Assembly: GCA_031264825.1 (NCBI GenBank)
Contig: JAISDL010000139.1
Span: 1-10,810, forward strand
Source of the DNA: Accumulibacter sp.
Lineage (GTDB): Bacteria; Pseudomonadota; Gammaproteobacteria; Burkholderiales; Rhodocyclaceae
Length of the DNA: 10,810 nt
Reading direction: 5' to 3'
Part shown: piece by piece, positions 1 to 10,810 of the stretch
How positions within the stretch are numbered: position 1 is the first letter of the stretch
Layout: every line of letters begins with the position of its first letter
Notes under the pieces: model-generated
Databases searched by the model: none
What the model saw: only the letters and a program-made list of their open reading frames with translations
Told to the model about the DNA's origin: nothing
Position numbers and translations under genes: made by a program

Positions 1-372
1 GTCCTTCTCAACCTGGGGCATACGTTCGCGCACGCGATCGAAACCGGCGTGGGCTACGGCGTCTGGTCGCACGGCGAAGCGGTTTCGGCGGGCTGCGTCC
101 TCGCGGCGGAAGTCTCGCGCCGCGCCGGGTGGATTTCCGACGACGACTTCAGAAGGGTCGAGGACCTCTTTTCGCGCGCGGGAACGCCGGTTTTCGGCCC
201 GGAAGGCGTTGCGGCGGAGTCCCTTGTCGAACTCATGCGGCGCGACAAGAAAGTCGAGGACGGCAAAATCCGTCTCGTTCTGTTGAGAGCGCTGGGGGAC
301 GCCTTCGTCAGCGACGCCGTCGCGCCGCCCGAACTCGCGCGCGCGTTCAAAGCGAGGACGCTCCGCGCCTGA
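1..372 (+). CDS. aroB: 3-dehydroquinate synthase, C-terminal fragment (5' end outside window)
   Basis: AroB converts DAHP to 3-dehydroquinate, the second step of the shikimate pathway, in the cytoplasm using NAD+ and a divalent metal (Zn or Co). The frame is open from base 1 to a TGA at 370-372, giving 123 residues, about the last third of a protein usually near 360 residues. The fragment starts inside the signature NLGHTFAHAIE (His7 of the fragment). HGEAV follows with His24, 17 residues later. These two His match by spacing the metal ligands His247 and His264 of E. coli AroB. The late motif RRDKKVEDGKIRLVLL is also typical of the family. The true start lies roughly 240 codons upstream, outside the window. 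GTG at 49 is an internal codon, not a start. The C-terminal identification is firm; whether the rest of the gene is intact cannot be seen. Confidence 0.95.
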   Translation, partial: VLLNLGHTFAHAIETGVGYGVWSHGEAVSAGCVLAAEVSRRAGWISDDDFRRVEDLFSRAGTPVFGPEGVAAESLVELMRRDKKVEDGKIRLVLLRALGDAFVSDAVAPPELARAFKARTLRA

Positions 373-416
373 TGCGGCGTTCGAGGCTGCATCGATAGAG
401 CGCTTCGGGAAATAAA

Positions 417-453
417 CGCGCGTTCGGGGTTTCGGAACCCTTGAAGGCGCGCG
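417..453 (+). repeat. interrupted inverted repeat downstream of aroB
   Basis: CGCGCG at 417-422 is complementary to CGCGCG at 448-453. Inside it, GGGTT (427-431) pairs with AACCC (436-440) around the loop TCGG. The RNA could form a two-part hairpin 45 bases after the aroB stop. No T-run follows, so it is not a standard intrinsic terminator. It could protect the aroB mRNA 3' end, or be chance pairing in GC-rich DNA. The right half overlaps the -35 element of the predicted gltB promoter. Confidence 0.3.
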
Positions 454-468
454 GATTCGCGTTATACT
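441..468 (+). promoter_or_regulatory. predicted sigma70-type promoter for gltBD
   Basis: TTGAAG (441-446) as -35 and TATACT (463-468) as -10 are separated by 16 bp. Each hexamer differs from its consensus (TTGACA, TATAAT) at few positions, and the site is the most AT-rich patch between aroB and gltB. Transcription would start near 475, giving a leader of about 90 nt before the gltB start at 567. A second overlapping -10-like string (TATACA, 469-474) would put the -35 too far away. No activator site, and no sigma54 element, was recognised by eye. Confidence 0.6.
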
Positions 469-493
469 TATACACTCCCCGCGTGTTTTCGTG

Positions 494-516
494 AGCTGGC
501 CACGGCCGGCTTTTTT
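494..516 (+). terminator. intrinsic-terminator-shaped hairpin in the gltB leader
   Basis: The stem GCTGGC (495-500) pairs with GCCGGC (505-510), with one G-T wobble and the tetraloop CACG (501-504). An extra A-T pair comes from 494 and 511. The run TTTTTT (511-516) follows at once, the classic layout of a Rho-independent terminator, though the stem is short. It could end transcripts reading through from aroB. However, it lies downstream of the predicted gltB promoter (start near 475), so gltB transcripts must also pass it. That makes attenuation an alternative reading. Confidence 0.55.
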
Positions 517-523
517 GATGTTC

Positions 524-546
524 GGCAAAAGGAAACCTTCCTTGCC
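524..546 (+). other. second leader hairpin just upstream of the gltB RBS
   Basis: GGCAA (524-528) pairs with TTGCC (542-546), and GGAA (531-534) pairs with TTCC (538-541). This gives nine Watson-Crick pairs with a bulged AA at 529-530 and the loop ACC. It ends eight bases before the Shine-Dalgarno sequence at 555-560. A competing pairing exists: GCCGG (505-509) can pair with TCGGC (522-526). That would open both this hairpin and the terminator stem. The fold is read by eye; no ligand-binding RNA class was recognised. Confidence 0.4.
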
Positions 547-554
547 AATTCTAT

Positions 555-566
555 AGAGGGTCTAAC

Positions 567-569
<3 letters not shown>
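555..569 (+). promoter_or_regulatory. gltB ribosome binding site and GTG start
   Basis: The purine run AGAGGG (555-560) stands six bases before the GTG at 567-569. This fixes a GTG start for gltB. It leaves a 21-residue propeptide before the catalytic Cys22, in line with the short cleaved leader of the glutamate synthase large subunit. Confidence 0.75.
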
Positions 570-6689
<6,120 letters not shown>

Positions 6690-6709
6690 CGCGCGCGAAG
6701 TTTCCCGGA

Positions 6710-6738
6710 GAACGGGGGCGCCGCCGCGCTTCCCGTTC
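6710..6738 (+). other. strong hairpin after gltD, no T-run
   Basis: GAACGGG (6710-6716) pairs perfectly with CCCGTTC (6732-6738). Inside, GCGC (6718-6721) pairs with GCGC (6726-6729) around the loop CGCC, with a G-T pair and one bulged T between the two stems. The hairpin lies 21 bases after the gltD stop. GATGAAC follows instead of a T-run, so it is not a typical intrinsic terminator. It could stabilise the gltBD mRNA 3' end or cause pausing. Read-through into the next gene remains possible. Confidence 0.5.
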
Positions 6739-6759
6739 GATGAACTTCCATGGCATAAT
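6730..6759 (+). promoter_or_regulatory. weak sigma70-like promoter candidate before the membrane-protein gene
   Basis: CATAAT (6754-6759) matches five of six bases of the -10 consensus. The best -35 candidate, TTCCCG (6730-6735), is poor and sits 18 bp upstream, within the right arm of the hairpin at 6710-6738. A start near 6766 would leave a leader of about 20 nt that includes the Shine-Dalgarno sequence GGGAGG (6776-6781). A separate promoter here would let the membrane protein, glmU and glmS be expressed apart from gltBD. Confidence 0.4.
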
Positions 6760-6786
6760 GCGGGCTTGGCTTAACGGGAGGCCGGG

Positions 6787-7599
6787 ATGAATCTGGAACT
6801 GCAGAAATCGTTGCTGATGAGCACGCCGTCGAGCGCGATCGACGGTTATATGCTCGTCCTTCTTCTGATCATGCTCGCGGCGGGAATTCTCGGCGGGGCG
6901 GTCAACTACTATTTGAGCGAGCAGGTCGAAGACGCTTCTTCCAGAAGCTGGATAAAATACCTGACGCTCGGCGTTTTCTCGGCGCTGACCGTTCCGCTCT
7001 TCCTGAACATGCTTTCGAGCAATTTGATGGACGCCGGACGGACGCACCCGATCAGCTTTTTCATTTTTTCGGGTTTTTGTCTGGTTTACGTTCTTCTGTC
7101 GCGCCGCTTTTTTGAAGCCGTCGTCGCCAAGCTCCTCGCCTCCCGAAAGAGCGTGGGCGGCTCGCCGCCCGGCCAATCGTCCGAAGTACCGACTTCTCTG
7201 CGCGCGCCGGACTCGGTCGACGGCGACGCGCCCGAATCGCTCTTTGGAACGAAGGGCGACGCCTCGGCGCAAGTCCCGAATCTGCCGAACTCGCCCCTCG
7301 CCTCGCTCCCGTTTCCTCAAACGCCGCCCAAGCCCGAAAACGCGATCGAATCGCTGACGCTCAACGACATTTCGATCGTGCGCGTCCTGTCCGAAGATTC
7401 TTTCGTCTGCGGCAACATTTCGGCCCTGACCGAAAAGACCGGTTTATCGCGCGACTTCATCAGCGCGCGGCTGACCGTTCTCAAGAACCAGGGGATCATC
7501 GAGACGCGCATAGACGATAAAAACATCCTGCATTGGTACGTTTCGCCCAAAAACAGACAAACCCTCGATGACATCCTCTCAAGCCAAAAAGAAAGCTGA
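6787..7599 (+). CDS. three-TM membrane protein with C-terminal winged-helix-like domain (YEATS-associated / Ylatt-like)
   Basis: The exact function is unknown. The 270-residue protein has three hydrophobic segments near residues 21-43, 56-76 and 89-106. Key strings are GILGGAVNY (33-41) and VPLFLNMLSSNL (69-80), followed by FSGFCLVYVLLSRRFF. From memory these match the three-TM region of proteins named 'YEATS-associated helix-containing', also called Ylatt. No YEATS domain is visible here. Residues about 120-185 are a Pro/Ser/Gly-rich linker, probably disordered. Residues about 190-257 look like a winged helix: helix, NISALTEKTGLSRDFISARL as the helix-turn-helix, LKNQGIIETRI, and a beta wing ending in LHWYVSP. 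It may be a membrane-tethered DNA-binding regulator; the topology with linker and C-terminus in the cytoplasm is inferred. The start at ATG 6787 is supported by GGGAGG five bases upstream. The 3' end overlaps glmU by 32 nt. Codon use is less strict than in its neighbours (TTA for Leu220, ATA for Ile56 and Ile242). Confidence 0.8.
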   Translation: MNLELQKSLLMSTPSSAIDGYMLVLLLIMLAAGILGGAVNYYLSEQVEDASSRSWIKYLTLGVFSALTVPLFLNMLSSNLMDAGRTHPISFFIFSGFCLVYVLLSRRFFEAVVAKLLASRKSVGGSPPGQSSEVPTSLRAPDSVDGDAPESLFGTKGDASAQVPNLPNSPLASLPFPQTPPKPENAIESLTLNDISIVRVLSEDSFVCGNISALTEKTGLSRDFISARLTVLKNQGIIETRIDDKNILHWYVSPKNRQTLDDILSSQKES

Positions 7600-8977
7600 A
7601 ACGCGCGCCGGCGACGGCCTCGACGTCGTCATCCTTGCCGCCGGCCAGGGAAAGCGGATGAATTCCCCGCTCCCCAAGCTACTGCACCCCCTCGCGGGAA
7701 AGCCGCTCGTCTCGTACGCGATCCGCGCGGCAAAAAGCCTCTCCCCCCGGAGCGTCTGCGTCGTTTACGGTCACGGCGGCGACGCCGTTCGCCGCGCGGT
7801 CGACGCGCCCGACCTCTCGTGGGTTCTTCAGGAGACGCAGTCGGGGACGGGTCACGCGCTTCTCCAGGCGATGCCCCATCTTGAGCGGGACGGAATCGCG
7901 CTCGTGCTCACTGGTGACGTCCCGCTGATCCGTGCGGAGACGCTGGAAAAACTCGTCGAAGCCGCGCGCGGCGCGCTCGCGATCCTGACGGTCGAATTTT
8001 CCGACCCAACGGGTTACGGACGGATTCTGCGCGACGGAAACGGCAAAATCCTTCGCATCGTCGAACAAAAGGACGCGAGCGACGACGAGCGCCGTGTGCG
8101 CGAAGTGAACACCGGGATCATGGCGATTCCCGAAGCGAGGCTCGACGACTGGCTCGCGCGCCTGTCGAACGACAACGCGCAGAAAGAATACTACCTGACC
8201 GACATCGTCGCGCGGGCGGTCGAAGAAGGTTTTCCGGTTCGCACGGTACAACCCGAATGCGAATGCGAAGTCCTCGGCGTCAACAGCCCGAAAGAACTCG
8301 CCGCGCTCGAACGCATCGTCCAGCGCGCGAGCGCGGAAGACCTGATGGCGCGGGGCGTCCGGCTCGCCGACCCGGCGCGGATCGACGTGCGCGGAGAACT
8401 GCGCTGCGGGCGCGGCGTCTTCATCGACGTCAACAACGTCTTCGAAGGCGCGGTCGAACTCGGCGACGATGTCGAGGTCGGCCCGAATTGCGTCCTCCGC
8501 GACGCCACGATCGGCGCCGGTTCGCGTATTGCGGCCTTCACGCACATCGACGGCGCGAGCGTCGGCCCCGAAGGACAGATCGGCCCCTACGCCCGCCTGC
8601 GTCCCGGCACGGAACTCAAGGAGAAAGTCCACGTCGGCAATTTCGTCGAAATCAAAAAAAGCCGGGTCGACGCCGGCTCGAAGGCCAACCACCTCGCGTA
8701 CATCGGCGACGCGCTTATCGGGCGCCGGGTCAATATCGGCGCCGGGACGATCACCTGCAATTACGACGGCGCGAACAAATTCCAGACCGTCATCGAAGAC
8801 GATGCGTTCATCGGGTCGGATTCGCAACTCGTCGCGCCCGTTCGCGTCGGCAGGGGCGCGACGCTCGGCGCCGGGACGACGCTGACGCGCGACGTTCCGC
8901 CCGACGCGCTCGCCGTCACACGCGCCAAGGCTTCGTTCGTCGCCGCGTGGAAACGGCCGACCAAGAAAGAGGATTGA
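7568..8977 (+). CDS. glmU: bifunctional glucosamine-1-phosphate N-acetyltransferase / UDP-N-acetylglucosamine pyrophosphorylase
   Basis: GlmU makes UDP-GlcNAc in two cytoplasmic steps: acetyl-CoA-dependent acetylation of glucosamine-1-phosphate, then uridyl transfer from UTP. It supplies peptidoglycan and lipopolysaccharide synthesis. The protein has 469 residues, normal length. The N-terminal uridyltransferase domain shows LAAGQGKRM (23-31), QSGTGHA (91-97), GDVPL (116-120) and EVNTG (179-183). The C-terminal left-handed beta-helix acetyltransferase shows RPGT (345-), VEIKKS (360-), the catalytic-type His in NHLAYIGDA (His375), NYDG (398-401) and the WKRP tail (461-464). The ATG at 7568 lies inside the upstream gene in another frame. 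The next in-frame ATG (7658) would remove the nucleotide-binding loop, so 7568 is kept. No clear Shine-Dalgarno sequence precedes it, which suggests coupling to translation of the upstream gene. Confidence 0.97.
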   Translation: MTSSQAKKKAETRAGDGLDVVILAAGQGKRMNSPLPKLLHPLAGKPLVSYAIRAAKSLSPRSVCVVYGHGGDAVRRAVDAPDLSWVLQETQSGTGHALLQAMPHLERDGIALVLTGDVPLIRAETLEKLVEAARGALAILTVEFSDPTGYGRILRDGNGKILRIVEQKDASDDERRVREVNTGIMAIPEARLDDWLARLSNDNAQKEYYLTDIVARAVEEGFPVRTVQPECECEVLGVNSPKELAALERIVQRASAEDLMARGVRLADPARIDVRGELRCGRGVFIDVNNVFEGAVELGDDVEVGPNCVLRDATIGAGSRIAAFTHIDGASVGPEGQIGPYARLRPGTELKEKVHVGNFVEIKKSRVDAGSKANHLAYIGDALIGRRVNIGAGTITCNYDGANKFQTVIEDDAFIGSDSQLVAPVRVGRGATLGAGTTLTRDVPPDALAVTRAKASFVAAWKRPTKKED

Positions 8978-8980
8978 CCG

Positions 8981-10810
8981 ATGTGCGGAATCGTCGCGGC
9001 GGCATCGGACGGTGACGTCGTCCCCGTCCTTCTCGAAGGCTTGCGTCGGCTCGAATACCGCGGCTACGACTCGGCCGGGATCGCGCTCACGAGCGGACGC
9101 GGCCTGCACTGCCTGCGCGCGGTCGGGCGCGTCGCCGAACTCGAAGCCGAAGTCGACGCGGCGCGCGTTTCCGGGCCTACCGGGATCGCGCACACGCGCT
9201 GGGCGACGCACGGCGTCCCCTGCGAGCGCAACGCGCACCCGCACGTCTCGGGCGGAATCGCCGTCGTCCATAACGGAATCATCGAAAACCACGAAGAACT
9301 TCGCGACCGCCTGAAAAAAGAAGGCTTCGTCTTCGTTTCGGACACCGACACCGAGGTCGTCGGCCACCTGATCGCGTCCGAGCTGAAAAACGAGCCGGTC
9401 TTTTTCGCGGCGGCACGCCGCGCGATCGCGCAGTTGCGCGGCGCTTTCGCGCTTGCGATCCTCTCCGACGCGGCGCCGTCCTCGATCGTCGTCGCGCGCG
9501 AAGGCGCGCCGCTTCTGATCGGCCTCGGCGAAAACGGGAACTACGCGGCCTCCGACGTCTCGGCGCTTTTGCAGGTCACGCGCCGCGTGATCTACCTCGA
9601 AAACGGCGATTGCGCCGAAATTTCGCGGGAAAGCGTTTCCATCGCGCGCTTCGACGGGACGCCGGTCGTCCGCGACGAAATCGAGTCGCAACTCTCCGGG
9701 GAGGCGATTCAACTCGGCGCGTACCGTCACTACATGCAGAAGGAAATCTTCGAGCAGCCCGCCGCGCTCTCGAATACGCTCGAAATGCTCGAAGTCGCCG
9801 GGAGCGTCCAGCCGGGGCTTTTCGGCGCCGAGGCGGAGAAAACGCTGAGCGGCGTCCGGCAAGCGCTGATCCTCGCGTGCGGAACGAGTTACCACGCCGG
9901 ACTCGTCGCGCGCTACTGGTTCGAGTCGATGGCGAAGCTCCCGTGCGCTGTCGAGATGGCGAGCGAATACCGCTACCGTGACTCCGTCCCCGACGCGGCA
10001 ACCCTCGTCATCACGCTTTCGCAGTCGGGCGAGACCGCCGACACGCTCGCCGCGCTCCGCCATGCGAAAACGCTCGGAATGGACAAGACGCTCTGCGTCT
10101 GCAATGTTCCCGAATCCTCGCTCGTCCGGGAAAACGCCCTGCGCTTCATCACGCGCGCCGGGCCGGAAATCGGCGTCGCGTCGACGAAAGCCTTCACGAC
10201 GCAACTCGCCGCACTCTACCTCCTGACGCTGATCCTGGCGAAGCAGCGCGGGCGGCTTTCCAAGACCGACGAAGCGGCCGCGCTCCAGTCGATGCGCCAC
10301 CTTCCGGTCGCCGTCTCCAGAGTCCTCGAACTCGAAGAAGAAATCCGGCGATGGGCGAAAAGCTTTGCGACGAAGCAACACGCGCTCTTTCTCGGGCGCG
10401 GCAGGCACTACCCGATCGCGATGGAAGGCGCGCTCAAGCTCAAGGAAATCACCTACATTCACGCCGAGGCCTACGCGGCGGGCGAATTGAAGCACGGGCC
10501 GCTCGCGCTCGTCGACCGCGAGATGCCCGTCGTCGCCGTCGCGCCGAACGACTTCCTGCTCGAAAAGCTCAAATCGAACCTTCAGGAAGTCCGCGCGCGC
10601 GGCGGCGAGCTTTACGTCTTCGCCGACCGCGACAGCAGCATTCCCGCGTCGGACAACGTCCACCTCATCCACCTTCCCGAACACTACGGGCAACTCTCGG
10701 CGCTGCTGCACGTCGTCCCCCTGCAACTTCTCGCGTACCACACCGCGCTCGCGCGCGGCGCCGACGTCGACAAGCCGAGAAACCTCGCAAAGTCGGTCAC
10801 GGTGGAGTGA
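8981..10810 (+). CDS. glmS: glutamine--fructose-6-phosphate aminotransferase (isomerizing)
   Basis: GlmS makes glucosamine-6-phosphate from fructose-6-phosphate and glutamine, the committed step of hexosamine synthesis, releasing glutamate. With GlmU next door, only GlmM is missing for the route to UDP-GlcNAc. The protein has 609 residues, as expected. Met1 is followed by the nucleophile Cys2 in CGIV. The Ntn glutaminase domain continues with HTRWATHG (71-78), HNGIIENH (97-104) and SDTDTEV (120-126). The first SIS domain has CGTSYHAG (300-307) and SQSGETADT (347-355); the second has LGRGRHYPIAMEG (471-483) and ELKHGPLAL (502-510). The tail DKPRNLAKSVTVE is the classic GlmS ending. The ATG lies 3 nt after the glmU stop with AAGAGGA (8967-8973) upstream, so glmU-glmS are co-transcribed. 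There is no room for a glmS ribozyme. The TGA stop is the last codon of the window. Confidence 0.98.
   Translation: MCGIVAAASDGDVVPVLLEGLRRLEYRGYDSAGIALTSGRGLHCLRAVGRVAELEAEVDAARVSGPTGIAHTRWATHGVPCERNAHPHVSGGIAVVHNGIIENHEELRDRLKKEGFVFVSDTDTEVVGHLIASELKNEPVFFAAARRAIAQLRGAFALAILSDAAPSSIVVAREGAPLLIGLGENGNYAASDVSALLQVTRRVIYLENGDCAEISRESVSIARFDGTPVVRDEIESQLSGEAIQLGAYRHYMQKEIFEQPAALSNTLEMLEVAGSVQPGLFGAEAEKTLSGVRQALILACGTSYHAGLVARYWFESMAKLPCAVEMASEYRYRDSVPDAATLVITLSQSGETADTLAALRHAKTLGMDKTLCVCNVPESSLVRENALRFITRAGPEIGVASTKAFTTQLAALYLLTLILAKQRGRLSKTDEAAALQSMRHLPVAVSRVLELEEEIRRWAKSFATKQHALFLGRGRHYPIAMEGALKLKEITYIHAEAYAAGELKHGPLALVDREMPVVAVAPNDFLLEKLKSNLQEVRARGGELYVFADRDSSIPASDNVHLIHLPEHYGQLSALLHVVPLQLLAYHTALARGADVDKPRNLAKSVTVE

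Noticed and set aside
49..372. Separate small gene starting at GTG 49
   Set aside because: The frame is open to base 1, and the residues before 49 contain the AroB signature GHTFAHAIE, so this is the interior of aroB.
550..555. TCTATA as a -10 element close to gltB
   Set aside because: No -35 lies at 15-19 bp spacing, and the start would fall at about 562, leaving the transcript without its RBS.
491..556. Possible leader peptide: GTG at 491 or ATG at 518, both ending at TAG 554-556 beside the gltB RBS
   Set aside because: Neither start has a Shine-Dalgarno sequence, and the frame crosses the terminator hairpin and T-run. There is no run of regulatory codons such as Gln or Glu.
6751..6765. 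Sigma54-like element TGGCAT-N5-GGGC upstream of the membrane-protein gene
   Set aside because: The GG and GC have the right spacing, but TTGC is replaced by GGGC, and transcription would start within the Shine-Dalgarno sequence. The overlapping CATAAT reads better as a sigma70 -10.
8978..8980. glmS ribozyme or riboswitch upstream of glmS
   Set aside because: Only 3 nt separate glmU and glmS, and the preceding bases are coding. The ribozyme is known mainly from Gram-positive bacteria.

Overview
This window is a stretch of core bacterial chromosome, with every gene on the + strand and little intergenic space. The DNA is GC-rich, with C or G strongly preferred at third codon positions. GltB, GltD and the AroB fragment read most like betaproteobacterial proteins: the GltB N-terminus around the processed Cys and the GltD start MGKPTGFMEYAR are of that type, and an aroB-gltB-gltD neighbourhood is familiar from Burkholderiales. 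I infer a betaproteobacterium; the genus cannot be told by eye.

Layout. (1) Bases 1-372 hold the C-terminal third of 3-dehydroquinate synthase (aroB), cut by the window edge. (2) Bases 373-566 are non-coding. They hold a good sigma70-type promoter (441-468), an intrinsic-terminator-shaped hairpin with a T6 run that would fall about 20 nt into the transcript (494-516), a second hairpin (524-546), and the gltB ribosome binding site. (3) Bases 567-6689 hold gltB and gltD, which abut exactly (TAA then ATG) and encode the two subunits of NADPH-dependent glutamate synthase. (4) Bases 6690-6786 hold a strong hairpin without a T-run and a weaker promoter candidate. (5) Bases 6787-7599 encode a 270-aa membrane protein with three transmembrane segments, a Pro/Ser-rich linker and a C-terminal winged-helix-like domain. 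It resembles the 'YEATS-associated' three-TM (Ylatt) family. (6) Bases 7568-8977 hold glmU, overlapping the membrane-protein gene by 32 nt. Bases 8981-10810 hold glmS, whose stop codon is the last three bases of the window.

How the genes fit together. GltBD makes two glutamates from glutamine and 2-oxoglutarate. GlmS uses glutamine to make glucosamine-6-phosphate and releases glutamate. GlmU makes UDP-N-acetylglucosamine, the precursor of peptidoglycan and lipopolysaccharide. The window therefore links glutamine/glutamate flow to cell-envelope precursor supply, and a putative membrane-tethered regulator sits between the two halves, probably translationally coupled to glmU.

Most of the window is ordinary housekeeping. 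The two items most worth following up are the membrane-anchored winged-helix protein (6787-7599) and the possible attenuator in the gltB leader. I see no mobile element, CRISPR array, tRNA or rRNA.
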